NCBI RefSeq assembly: GCF_900129905.1
Contig: NZ_FQXG01000004.1
Span: 330,142 to 394,141 of the forward strand
From: Ferrimonas marina
Lineage (GTDB): Bacteria; Pseudomonadota; Gammaproteobacteria; Enterobacterales; Shewanellaceae
Direction: 5' to 3'
Length of the DNA stretch: 64,000 bases
In this document: piece by piece, positions 17,256 through 28,918 of the stretch
Layout: each line of letters opens with the position of its first letter
How positions within the stretch are numbered: the stretch's first letter is position 1
Notes under the pieces: model-generated
Told to the model about the DNA's origin: nothing
What the model saw: only the letters and a program-made list of their open reading frames with translations
Databases searched by the model: none
Position numbers and translations under genes: made by a program

Positions 17256-17258
17256 GAT
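17243..17258. promoter_or_regulatory. MetJ operator upstream of metH
   Basis: AGACGTCT (17243-17250) is identical to the MetJ met-box consensus and is followed directly by ATACGGAT, which matches 5 of 8. MetJ with S-adenosylmethionine binds tandem 8-mers. The position over the -10 hexamer is appropriate for repression. Confidence 0.65.
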
Positions 17259-17304
17259 AAAAGGCCAATTGCAGGTCCGGCAACAAAAAGAAGGAAGTGG
17301 CGGT

Positions 17305-20973
<3,669 letters not shown>

Positions 20974-21017
20974 AGCCCCTCCCCGGCAACGCCAGCCAGC
21001 ACTAAGCTTGTAACAAG

Positions 21018-21045
21018 AGGCGCCAATCCAGTTGGCGCCTCGTCC
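21018..21045 (+). terminator. metH terminator
   Basis: A perfect 9-bp stem AGGCGCCAA / TTGGCGCCT (21018-21026 and 21032-21040) follows the metH stop, with a weak T-rich tail (CGTCCTTTATT). Confidence 0.55.
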
Positions 21046-21073
21046 TTTATTCCTACACCGAGAACCCACTGTC

Positions 21074-21481
21074 ATGAAAACCCTGAACGGGTCCTGCCTC
21101 TGTGGCGCCATCCAGTTCCGCGTCGCCGACGCCTTCGATTATGTTGGCAACTGCCACTGCTCCGAGTGTCGCAAGTTCAGCGGTTCCGACTACGCTCCAG
21201 CCGGTGGCCTCAGCGCCGAACACTTTGCCTTTATCCAGGGCGAAGAGACGGTTCGCTACTATGAGAAGAGCCCCGCCACCACCCTGGCCTTCTGCCCAAC
21301 CTGTGGCTCCAGCTTGTTCTCCATCAAGTCGGACACCGGCCGCTACAACATCCGATTGGGTGCGCTGGACGATACCCCCAGCCAGAAGCCCAGCTTCCAC
21401 ATTCATGTGGACTCCAAGGCCCCCTGGCTAACCATTAACGATAAGCTCACCCGCTACCCGGGCCATCCCGAGTCGCTCTAG
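21074..21481 (+). CDS. GFA family (glutathione-dependent formaldehyde-activating enzyme-like) zinc protein
   Basis: A 135-aa protein of the GFA/CENP-V fold. It shows the full set of zinc cysteines: SCLCGAIQF (C8, C10), CHCSECRKFSG, and FCPTCGS. Family members bind zinc and in some cases act on S-hydroxymethylglutathione, but most are uncharacterised and the specific substrate is unknown. The start ATG 21074 fits the family N-terminus (MKTLNGSCLCG). Confidence 0.88.
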   Translation: MKTLNGSCLCGAIQFRVADAFDYVGNCHCSECRKFSGSDYAPAGGLSAEHFAFIQGEETVRYYEKSPATTLAFCPTCGSSLFSIKSDTGRYNIRLGALDDTPSQKPSFHIHVDSKAPWLTINDKLTRYPGHPESL

Positions 21482-21526
21482 GCTGTAAAGCTCCACGGCT
21501 AACCCTGCCTACTTGTCCAGTGGCAC

Positions 21527-21554
21527 AAAAAAAGCCCTGCATGAGCAGGGCTTT
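21527..21554 (-). terminator. Terminator for the 50-aa ORF
   Basis: Stem GCCCTGC / GCAGGGC (21534-21540, 21545-21551) with loop ATGA. Read on the minus strand it ends in seven T residues and lies 40 nt after the stop of the small gene at 21595-21747. Confidence 0.7.
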
Positions 21555-21594
21555 GACTTTGACAGGAAAGTAACAGGCAAGGAGGCGAACGGGA

Positions 21595-21747
21595 TCAGAG
21601 ATCGAAGCGATCCCCGTCAACGCGTCGTTTGTCGCGTCGATGGCCGCGCCAGCCGCGGTCCTTGCGGCGGGACTCTTGCTCTTCCCACTGCATCCGGCGG
21701 GGCTTTTTGCTGGTGATCTCCAGCCACTCATCAGGGATCGTCTTCAT
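21595..21747 (-). CDS. Small basic protein, 50 aa, unrecognised
   Basis: ATG 21747 to TGA 21595, starting MKTIPDEWLEITSKKPRR and continuing with a strongly charged arginine/lysine-rich tail ending DGDRFDL. It has GGAG 9 nt upstream and an intrinsic terminator directly downstream on the same strand, a complete small transcription unit. The arginine-rich middle could bind nucleic acid, but I recognise no family. A longer reading frame on this strand (21447-21731) and two on the plus strand are less plausible because they lack this context. Confidence 0.55.
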   Translation of the reverse strand: MKTIPDEWLEITSKKPRRMQWEEQESRRKDRGWRGHRRDKRRVDGDRFDL

Positions 21748-21779
21748 CTTTCGAACTCCATGTTAGTACCTCGACACAG

Positions 21780-22165
21780 GGAAAATGATGAGTTCAGCTG
21801 GAACTCAGCGGGAGCTGAGCAAGAAAGCGACTTGAAGGCATAGTGGCTCTACGTCAAAAGTCGCTGACGCAGAGCAGTTTCCGCTGAGGCCAGCCCTCTG
21901 GGAGCGCATGAGGAGCAACGAATACTGCGTTGCAGCGCTTCGAAAGAGCGCCACTATTACTTCATCGCTGCGTCTTGTCTTCGTCGCCCTCATGCGCTCT
22001 GAACTCATCAACTCCTCTGTGCCGAGGTACTCGATTACCCGTGCATTTGGCCAGAACCAGCCGGATTTGAACATCAAAAACGCTTTATGGTCAGGGTCAA
22101 TCGGATTCGTCGTCCAGCCCGCTTGAACCCAGGCCAGCCCTGCGGCATGGTCAATAGAGACCAAG
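21780..22165. repeat. Non-coding, lower-GC segment with long inverted repeat, possible dispersed repeat or remnant
   Basis: About 390 bp between genes, with lower GC than its surroundings. GAGCGCATGAGG (21903-21914) is the exact reverse complement of CCTCATGCGCTC (21988-21999), bracketing further short complementary segments. The minus strand stays open for 119 codons (21805-22164) and includes a protein-like stretch GWTTNPIDPDHKAFLMFKSG. It has no start context and may be a decayed gene or a shadow of a structured repeat. Confidence 0.4.
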
Positions 22166-22180
22166 CAAGGAAGATGGCCT

Positions 22181-23536
22181 ATGACCTCAGTACGGGTTGC
22201 CCTGTTCGCCTCGATGGCACTGTTACCCTGCCTTACCCCGGCGGCCCCTCAGCCAGCGCAAGACAGCAAGCCGGTGACGATACCGCTCGCCGACTACCTC
22301 GACCGCCTGGCGGGCTTCTGGCTGGGCCAGAGCATCGCCAACTGGACCGGTCTGGTCACCGAGATGGACAAGATTGGCGGACCCGGCCCCCATGGCCAGT
22401 TCTATACCCGGGAGGACTGGGGCCAGCCGGACCAACCCAGCATCTGGGGCGCCGGGGTGCCCAGTGATCTTTCTGCCACCATCGATTGGGTGTTCGAGCC
22501 GGAAGGGGGGCTTTGGGGCGCCGATGACGACACCGACATCGAGTACCTGTACCAGCAACTGATGCTGCAGCATCAGACGCCGCTGCTCAGCGCCGAGCAG
22601 ATCCGCGACGGCTGGCTAGCCCATATCCACAGCGATGAATCCACCCCACACCGAACGCCAGAGGGAGAGCCGGAAAACTACCTTTGGGTCTCCAACCAGC
22701 GTGCCTTCGAACTGATGCAGCAGGGGCAGGTCCCGCCTCACACCAGCGATCCCGAGCACAACCCCCACCACCAGATGATCGACGCCCAGCTGAGCACCGA
22801 GCTGTTTGGCCTGCTGGCACCAGGTCGACCCGATGTGGCCCTGCAGCTGGCCTACCTGCCGATCCGCACCACCGCCCGGGGGGAGGCTGCGCTGGCAGCG
22901 GAGTTCTACATCATCCTCCATGCGCTGGCCCCGGTGGTGGACCCCTCCCTGTCCCGGCACGAACAGATCTTGTGGATGGCCGCTCAAGGCCGGGCTCACC
23001 TGCCCGATGGCAGCACGGTAGCGGACATGTACGATTTCGTCTGGCGCCACTACCAGCAACAAACGCCCTGGGAGTCGGTAAGGGATGCCCTGCATCAGCG
23101 TTACCAGGTGGAGCAGCAGGCCGGCTACCGGCAAAGCGGCCCGGAGTTCTACTGCAACGGCTGTTTCGCCTCCGGCATCAACTTTGCCGCCAGCCTGGTG
23201 AGCCTGTTCTATGGCGAGGGCGACTATCAGGCAACGGTCAAACTGGCGGTGCTGATGGGCTGGGACTCCGACAATCCCGCCGCCACCTGGGGAGGACTGC
23301 TGGGCTTTATGGATGGCCAATCCGGTCTGGAGGCGGGATTTGAGCGGCGCTTTGCCGACCGCTTTCATATCCACCGTACCCGTCGCGGCTTTGCCAATCA
23401 GGGCATCGACAGCTTTGACAACATGGCCCGCCAAGGCAGTCAGATCATCGACTGGGTGGTAAGGGACTTTCAGATGGGCGAGGCGGACAGCCAGGGCTGG
23501 CGCATATTCCCGTCCAGCACCATGGCGGACAAATAA
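22181..23536 (+). CDS. Secreted ADP-ribosylglycohydrolase family protein
   Basis: A 451-aa protein with an N-terminal signal peptide (cleavage around residue 22, TPAAP), so probably periplasmic or exported. The core resembles the ADP-ribosylglycohydrolase (DraG/ARH) fold: GFWLGQSIANWTG at the N-terminus, ADDDTDIEYLY with the metal-binding acidic cluster, and GWDSDNPAATWGGLLG near the end, equivalent to the second metal motif. Intracellular family members remove ADP-ribose from proteins or nucleic acids; the substrate of secreted versions is unknown to me. AGGAAG lies upstream of ATG 22181. Confidence 0.8.
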   Translation: MTSVRVALFASMALLPCLTPAAPQPAQDSKPVTIPLADYLDRLAGFWLGQSIANWTGLVTEMDKIGGPGPHGQFYTREDWGQPDQPSIWGAGVPSDLSATIDWVFEPEGGLWGADDDTDIEYLYQQLMLQHQTPLLSAEQIRDGWLAHIHSDESTPHRTPEGEPENYLWVSNQRAFELMQQGQVPPHTSDPEHNPHHQMIDAQLSTELFGLLAPGRPDVALQLAYLPIRTTARGEAALAAEFYIILHALAPVVDPSLSRHEQILWMAAQGRAHLPDGSTVADMYDFVWRHYQQQTPWESVRDALHQRYQVEQQAGYRQSGPEFYCNGCFASGINFAASLVSLFYGEGDYQATVKLAVLMGWDSDNPAATWGGLLGFMDGQSGLEAGFERRFADRFHIHRTRRGFANQGIDSFDNMARQGSQIIDWVVRDFQMGEADSQGWRIFPSSTMADK

Positions 23537-23550
23537 CGCCGCTCAGACAC

Positions 23551-23580
23551 AAAAAAGCCCCGCGATGGCGGGGCTTAAAA
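23551..23580. terminator. Bidirectional terminator
   Basis: Stem AAGCCCCGC / GCGGGGCTT (23555-23563, 23568-23576) with A-run on the left and TTAAAACTTTT on the right. It can serve the upstream glycohydrolase gene and, on the minus strand with six T residues, the small gene at 23597-23794. Confidence 0.65.
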
Positions 23581-23596
23581 CTTTTCGCTAAAGGGA

Positions 23597-23794
23597 TTAC
23601 TGCGAGATCATGGTGCTGCGCTGGTACGGCACCTTGAGCAGACGACACAGCTGATGGGTACGTCCCTGCTCCGCCATGGCGTGGGTGTCGTGCATCGGAT
23701 CCTTCTCCGGTGCGATGCTCGGTTCCAGGTTGGAGCCGGCGTTCTGATTGGTCACAGTAGGAATGCCGAGTTTTGCGATATGCAGTGCGGTCAT
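23597..23794 (-). CDS. Small hypothetical protein, 65 aa
   Basis: Starts at ATG 23794 (MTALHIAKLGIPTVTN) behind AAGGGGA. It is hydrophilic with no signal peptide, membrane helix or cysteine pair. A downstream terminator supports it being a gene. I recognise no family. The frame is open further upstream to 23890 but that region is AT-rich and promoter-like. Confidence 0.55.
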   Translation of the reverse strand: MTALHIAKLGIPTVTNQNAGSNLEPSIAPEKDPMHDTHAMAEQGRTHQLCRLLKVPYQRSTMISQ

Positions 23795-24055
23795 CTGGGT
23801 CCCCTTAGCGTAAAGTCTTTGATTCGATAGACAATATCTCTTTAATTGTCGATTGCCATATGACTGTAACATAAGACTGTTAGTGCGCAAGGAGCTGCCT
23901 CACAAATCCCAACCCGATTGACGATTATTTCCCCAGCTTTCAGTCCCGATTCAGAATGGCGCGGACACCACCTTATGATCCCCTCTCCGTGCCTTGATCT
24001 CAGCCCGTGCTACGCTCGTAGCGACAGGGTGTATTCGAGACCCAAGGAGGTCGAG

Positions 24056-24247
24056 ATGGAGATCCAGGACATTCGAGAAGGGATGTGGGTGCTGTTCAGT
24101 GGCCAGGTGGGTCGCGTGGTTCGATTGGACAGTGATAACGGCAAGGTGCAGGTGGAGCACCTGACCAGCCATCAACTGATGGATCTGAACGCCAGCGAGG
24201 TGGAGCCGGATCCCCAACTGCATACCGACTGCGACCTGTATTACTGA
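24056..24247 (+). CDS. Small hypothetical protein, 63 aa, SH3-like
   Basis: ATG 24056 is preceded by an excellent ribosome site (AAGGAGGTCGAG). The sequence MEIQDIREGMWVLFSGQVGR is followed by short beta-strand-like segments (VVRLDSD, VQVEHL), suggesting a small beta barrel of the SH3/KOW kind. It ends in an acidic tail with DCDLYY. No known family is recognised; it lies alone upstream of gltS. Confidence 0.65.
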   Translation: MEIQDIREGMWVLFSGQVGRVVRLDSDNGKVQVEHLTSHQLMDLNASEVEPDPQLHTDCDLYY

Positions 24248-24330
24248 GCGATTCGCACTAAGGCATTGGCAGCCCTTAGGATACCGGCTAGGATTTCAGC
24301 AACACTCAATCACTACCGGATGGGGCCGCC

Positions 24331-25551
24331 ATGCCCACCCCCCAGCTTGTTGAAGTTCCAGCGTTTATCGCATTCACCCTCGCTATCTTGCTGCTCTTTA
24401 TCGGCAAGGATCTGACTACCCGTTCGGCGCTGCTGCGGCGCTACTCCATCCCGGAGCCGGTGATCGGGGGCTTCCTCTGCGCCTTGGTGGTGGGGGTGCT
24501 CTACTACGGTTTCGACCGCCAGATCGAGTTCGAGCTGGAGGTGCGCGATCTGCTGCTGCTCTATTTCTTTGCCGGCATTGGCCTCAAGGCGGACATTCAA
24601 ACCCTGCTTAAGGGCGGCCGGCCACTGCTGACCCTGCTGGTGCTGGCCAGCGTCTTTATCGTGTTGCAAAACCTGCTGGGCATGGGCATCGCCGGCAGCT
24701 TCGGCATGGATCCCAAGGCCGGCCTGCTGTCCGGCTCCATTAGCCTGATCGGCGGCGTCGGTACCACCCTGGCCTGGGCCCCCACCTTCGTATCGGAGTT
24801 CGACATCCTCAATGCCATGGAGCTGGGGGTTGCCTCCAACACCGTCGGCCTGATTGCCGCCTGTCTTATCGGCGGCCCCATCGCCCGCTACCTGATGCAC
24901 AAACACCAGGTTCAGCCCTCCGGTGACGACGACCTGGATATCGGTGTCACCCACGACAGCGAGCAGACCCCGCGCCTGACCTACTATGGCGTGCTCTGGG
25001 CCTGGTTCTGGCTCAACGTAACCCTGATGCTGGGCCATGGCATCGCTGAACTGCTGACCGGGATCGGCGCCAACCTGCCCACCTTTGTCAGCTGCCTGAT
25101 CGCCGGCATCCTGATCGGTAACCTAGGGCGTTGGTTGACCCGCAACCGGGAGCGACGCTGGGAGCAGGAGGGCGGTGAGGGGCTGGCGATGATCTCCGAC
25201 ATCTGCCTGGGGATGTTCCTCACCATGGCCCTGATGGGGCTGAAGCTATGGGAGCTGGAGGGGCTGCTGGGGTATATCTCGGTGGTGATGGCGCTGCAGA
25301 TCACCCTGTCAGTGCTGTTTACCCTGTTCGTGGTCTATCGGTTGATGGGACGCAACTACGATGCGGTGGTGATCTGCTCGGGCTTTGGCGGCATCACCCT
25401 GGGCTCCACCGCCACCGCCATCGTCAACATGACCGCGGTGACCCGCCAGTACGGTGCCAGCCACCAGGCCTTTATCGTGGTGCCCCTGGTCTGCGGCTTC
25501 TTCGTCGACATCATCAATGCCCTGGTGATCGGCTTCTTCGTCGGGTTGTAG
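24331..25551 (+). CDS. gltS: Sodium/glutamate symporter
   Basis: A 406-aa inner-membrane protein with about 10-12 helices. Diagnostic GltS features are FIGKDLTTRSALLRRYSIPEPVIGGF near the N-terminus, the GSISLIGGVGTTLAWAPTF re-entrant loop, and the second copy GFGGITLGSTATAIVNM in the C-terminal half. It imports glutamate with Na+. The next gene, sixA-like, starts 10 bp downstream and is probably cotranscribed. Confidence 0.92.
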   Translation: MPTPQLVEVPAFIAFTLAILLLFIGKDLTTRSALLRRYSIPEPVIGGFLCALVVGVLYYGFDRQIEFELEVRDLLLLYFFAGIGLKADIQTLLKGGRPLLTLLVLASVFIVLQNLLGMGIAGSFGMDPKAGLLSGSISLIGGVGTTLAWAPTFVSEFDILNAMELGVASNTVGLIAACLIGGPIARYLMHKHQVQPSGDDDLDIGVTHDSEQTPRLTYYGVLWAWFWLNVTLMLGHGIAELLTGIGANLPTFVSCLIAGILIGNLGRWLTRNRERRWEQEGGEGLAMISDICLGMFLTMALMGLKLWELEGLLGYISVVMALQITLSVLFTLFVVYRLMGRNYDAVVICSGFGGITLGSTATAIVNMTAVTRQYGASHQAFIVVPLVCGFFVDIINALVIGFFVGL

Positions 25552-25561
25552 TAATGAAAAG

Positions 25562-26059
25562 ATGAAAACCCTGCACCTGCTGCGCCACGCCAAGTCCAGC
25601 TGGGACCAGCCGGAACTGGCGGATATCGACCGACCGCTCAACCAACGCGGTTTGCGCAGCTGTCGACGCATGGCGACGGCGCTGGCCGAAAGCCCCGGCT
25701 GGCTTGAGAATCTCCATTGCAGTCCGGCGCGGCGGGCCCAGGCCACCCTGGAACAACTGAGCCTGGCACTGCCAAGCCCACTGCAATGGCAAACAGAACC
25801 CGCGCTTTACTGCTTTGACAGCCACACCCTGCTGACCTGGCTGGCCCGGCAGGACGACCAACATGCCCAGCTCACCCTCGTTGGCCACAATCCTGCCCTG
25901 ACCGAGCTGTGTAACACCCTGGGGGATAATACTCTCAACAACCTGCCCACCTGTGGCTATGTCCGCCTGGTCAGCCCCACCCTGACGCACTGGGCCGATA
26001 TCCTGGCACACCCCTTTCAGCAAACCGCCTTTTTGCGCCCCAAGGACCTGACCGACTGA
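25562..26059 (+). CDS. sixA: Phosphohistidine phosphatase SixA-like
   Basis: A 165-aa histidine phosphatase superfamily protein with the catalytic LLRHAKSSW motif (R8, H9) and a late VGHNPALTEL motif supplying the second histidine. E. coli SixA dephosphorylates phosphohistidine in the nitrogen phosphotransferase system and the ArcB sensor. The assignment rests on size and these motifs. It starts 10 bp after gltS, so it shares that transcript. Confidence 0.82.
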   Translation: MKTLHLLRHAKSSWDQPELADIDRPLNQRGLRSCRRMATALAESPGWLENLHCSPARRAQATLEQLSLALPSPLQWQTEPALYCFDSHTLLTWLARQDDQHAQLTLVGHNPALTELCNTLGDNTLNNLPTCGYVRLVSPTLTHWADILAHPFQQTAFLRPKDLTD

Positions 26060-26084
26060 GCCGGCCCTTTTGTCAGCAGACAGC

Positions 26085-27395
26085 TCAGTGCAGCTTCATC
26101 CTCGGTCGCAGCCATTGGTTCAAGCCGTCAGACAGGGCCAGCAAGCCGGTGCGCCAGATCCCATGGATGGCGATCTGATGCTTGCGATACAGCGAGATGT
26201 ACGCCATCCGGGCGATCCGCCCCTCGACGCTGAGGCTGCCGCTGCCGATCCCCCCCATCAGCTTGCCAAAGGCGGTGTAGTTGCTCAGTGACACCAGCGA
26301 GCCGTAGTCCTTATAGACAAAGGGCTTCAGTGGCTTCTGCTCGACCTTGCGGATCAGGTTCTGCGCCACGGTCTGGGCCATCTGGTGGGCACTCTGGGCC
26401 CGGGGCGGCACCCACATCGGCCGTCCATCCTGCTCGCCCAGGACCAGTCCGGCGCAATCCCCCAGGGCGAAGATCCGCTCATCCCCCTGCACCTGCAGGG
26501 TCGGCTCCACCAGCAACTGGTTGGCCCGGTTAGTCTCCAGCCCGGTCAGCCCGGTGAGGAAATCCGGGGCCTTAACCCCGGCGGCCCACACCATCATGTC
26601 GCAATCAAATTGCTGCCCTTGCGGGGTCTCCAACCCGGCCGCCGTGGCCTGGCCCACCTGGGTATCGGTGTGCACCGCGATCCCCAGCTTCTCCAGCTCC
26701 GCCTTGGCCGCCACAGAGATCCGCTCGCTCAAGGCCGGCAACAGCCTGGGGCCGGCCTCGATCAGCGACACCTTGAGGTGATCCGGGGTCAGGTGGGTCA
26801 GGCCATAGGTGGCAAACCATTGGCGCGCCTTGATCAGCTCCGCCGACAGCTCCACCCCGGTGGCACCACCACCGACGATGGCCACGTGCAGGCGTTGTTC
26901 GTTATCTCCCTGGGCCACCGCCCGATTCACCCGCAGGAACTGATCAACCAGGTTGCGATGAAAGCGCTGCGCCTGCTGCGGGCAGTCCAGCAGGATGCAG
27001 TGCTCAGCGACGCCGGCCACGCCAAAGTCGTTGGTCTGGCCGCCGATGGCCATCACCAGGTAGTCGTAGGCCTCCTCCCGCGCCGGCAGCAGCTCCTGGC
27101 CCTGCTCATCACAATAGGGCGCGATCTGCACGGTCTGGCGCTGCCGGTCGATGCCGGTGACATCCGCCACCTGGAACTGGAAGCCGTTGCGATGGCCATG
27201 GGCCCGGTAGCTGACCGAGTCCACCTCGGCATCCAGCGAACCGGACGCCACCTCGTGCAACAGCGGCTTCCAGATGTGGGTGTGGTTGCGATCCAGCAGC
27301 AGTACCTCTGCCTTACCCCGGCGCCCCAGCTTTCGGCCCAGTTGGGTGGCCAGTCCCAGGCCTCCGGCACCGCCGCCAACGATGACGATCCGCAT
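26085..27395 (-). CDS. ndh: Type II NADH:quinone oxidoreductase
   Basis: A 436-aa flavoprotein with two dinucleotide-binding folds: VIVGGGAGGLGLATQLG at residues 3-20 for FAD and VAIVGGGATGVELSAEL in the middle for NADH. Also present are WAAGVKAP, IFALGDCA and a C-terminal membrane-associated region. It transfers electrons from NADH to quinone without proton pumping at the inner membrane. It converges on sixA. The 227-bp gap upstream contains the porin terminator and an AT-rich stretch; no specific regulator site is clear. Confidence 0.93.
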   Translation of the reverse strand: MRIVIVGGGAGGLGLATQLGRKLGRRGKAEVLLLDRNHTHIWKPLLHEVASGSLDAEVDSVSYRAHGHRNGFQFQVADVTGIDRQRQTVQIAPYCDEQGQELLPAREEAYDYLVMAIGGQTNDFGVAGVAEHCILLDCPQQAQRFHRNLVDQFLRVNRAVAQGDNEQRLHVAIVGGGATGVELSAELIKARQWFATYGLTHLTPDHLKVSLIEAGPRLLPALSERISVAAKAELEKLGIAVHTDTQVGQATAAGLETPQGQQFDCDMMVWAAGVKAPDFLTGLTGLETNRANQLLVEPTLQVQGDERIFALGDCAGLVLGEQDGRPMWVPPRAQSAHQMAQTVAQNLIRKVEQKPLKPFVYKDYGSLVSLSNYTAFGKLMGGIGSGSLSVEGRIARMAYISLYRKHQIAIHGIWRTGLLALSDGLNQWLRPRMKLH

Positions 27396-27576
27396 CTTCC
27401 ACTCCCTCTGCTGCTGCCTATGGTGTCAGGGCTGCCCTGACCACCCGGCGACTTTAATCACAAAAACATCATGATATCGACGATAGCGCACAAAAGCAGT
27501 GGAGATGACCGAGTTCTACTGATGTGCGAGTGAGTCAAATTCATCCGACGTCAGCAATCACCGGCTTGTAGGGACA

Positions 27577-27602
27577 AAAAAGGGGGCCTGTCGGCCCCCC
27601 GG
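27577..27602 (-). terminator. Porin gene terminator
   Basis: Perfect 7-bp stem GGGGGCC / GGCCCCC (27582-27588, 27593-27599), loop TGTC. On the minus strand it follows the porin stop and ends in TTTTTT. Confidence 0.75.
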
Positions 27603-27622
27603 ATGAATGCACTAATGCTGTC

Positions 27623-28639
27623 CTAGAACAGGAACTTGGTGTGGACCGTCATCGCCACGTCGTCAAATTCGGTGGTCATGCCGTTGCTGCGGTACTCGCC
27701 ATCCACGTAGCTCAGCGCGGCGCCCAGGGTCAGCGGCTTGCTCAGCTTGTAGTCGTACCCCAGGGAAACGCCCCAGGACTCGGCGTCTTCGACACTGTCC
27801 AGATCCGCCCCGGCGTTCTTCACCAGCTTGCCCAGGCCGGCGTCATCGTATACCGCCTGCGCCTTCACCGTGTGCGCGCCCTGCTTCCAGGCAGCACTGA
27901 CCAACGCCGAGCTGCCGGACAGCTGGTCGTACACCAGCGAGTCGGAGTGCTGATACAGGGCACCCAGGTCGATGGCACCGAGCTTGATGCCACCCACCAC
28001 GCGCACCGCCTCCAGGCCGTTGAGGCCATCGGCGTAGCTCACCCCCAGGTAATGTCCCGCCGAGCTCAGGCGCGGATCGCCCAGGGTCGCGCTGATGGCG
28101 TAGTTGTTGGCCCCATCCAGCTCGGCGCGGCCACCAAAGTCGTCTTTCAGGGTGTAACTGGCCCCCAGTGTAACCCCGGCCAGCTTAGGAGAGTAGTAGG
28201 TAACGGAATCACCCAGTCGATCATTACCGGAAATAAAGAGGTCCATATCATGAGCAGTAATATTGAACTGATCGACTCGACCTTCGGTCTTTTTAAATAC
28301 CGTGTCATTGCGGCCAAACACCACCTGACCATAGCTGCTGTCAAAGCCAATATAGGTATTTCTCGACTTGAACACTTTATCATCGCTATTGTCGAAGTTT
28401 TCAAACCCCGCCTCGAACTTATAAATAAAAGCGAGGGTCTCACTCAGGCGCTCCTCACCTTTAATACCGACGAAGGAGGCGTAGTTTTCCAGCGCACCAC
28501 CGGCCACCTTCTCTTTGGAGACCAGGCCGTTGTCAGAGTGGTTTGCCGCCAACCAGAAGCGACCATAGACCTCAGGGCTGTCGGCTTGCGCCGGTAGGGT
28601 CATCGCCAGACCCAGCACCATAAATGCATGTTTTTTCAT
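27623..28639 (-). CDS. Outer-membrane general porin
   Basis: A 338-aa protein with signal peptide (MKKHAFMVLGLAMTLPAQA), then a gram-negative porin barrel beginning DSPEVYGRFWLAAN, with FVGIKGEERLSETLAFIYKFEAGF and GFDSSYGQVVFGRNDT, and a terminal phenylalanine (TKFLF) needed for barrel assembly. AGGGAGT precedes the ATG. The N-terminal third of the gene (about 28200-28460) has clearly lower GC than the rest, suggesting mosaic origin. It is divergent from the flavocytochrome gene across a 279-bp AT-rich region. Confidence 0.9.
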   Translation of the reverse strand: MKKHAFMVLGLAMTLPAQADSPEVYGRFWLAANHSDNGLVSKEKVAGGALENYASFVGIKGEERLSETLAFIYKFEAGFENFDNSDDKVFKSRNTYIGFDSSYGQVVFGRNDTVFKKTEGRVDQFNITAHDMDLFISGNDRLGDSVTYYSPKLAGVTLGASYTLKDDFGGRAELDGANNYAISATLGDPRLSSAGHYLGVSYADGLNGLEAVRVVGGIKLGAIDLGALYQHSDSLVYDQLSGSSALVSAAWKQGAHTVKAQAVYDDAGLGKLVKNAGADLDSVEDAESWGVSLGYDYKLSKPLTLGAALSYVDGEYRSNGMTTEFDDVAMTVHTKFLF

Positions 28640-28694
28640 AATGACTCCCTATTTTTATGCCCTTTTATGGTGGTCAGACCCGCATGCAGGAAAA

Positions 28695-28708
28695 GTGACT
28701 TACCTCAC
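28695..28708. promoter_or_regulatory. Candidate CRP site in the porin/fccA intergenic region
   Basis: GTGA-CTTACC-TCAC has the exact core half-sites and 6-bp spacing of a CRP site, about 56 bp upstream of the porin start and 210 bp from fccA. In Shewanella, CRP activates anaerobic respiratory genes, which would fit fccA. The outer bases (A and G instead of T and A) are not consensus. The remaining AT-rich intergenic sequence holds no other clear element. Confidence 0.45.
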
Positions 28709-28918
28709 GCTTATTTCGCCAGGGATTCAGGATTTCTTAACCGGATTAAATAAACCTAAAAGGATAAATTTCTTCGCCTTATTGATTTAAGAAATGCTTA
28801 AACCGGCTTAATTTAATAGAGACTCACCGGTGAGCAAACGTGATCCAGATCTGATTTTTACCGGACCATCTCTCTATATGCTTTTGGCAAAACAAACATG
28901 TCTATGCAGGAAAGTCCG

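Noticed and set aside
21805..22164. 119-aa minus-strand protein
   Set aside because: No start signal, lies in an inverted-repeat region, and I recognise no family; kept only as a possible remnant.
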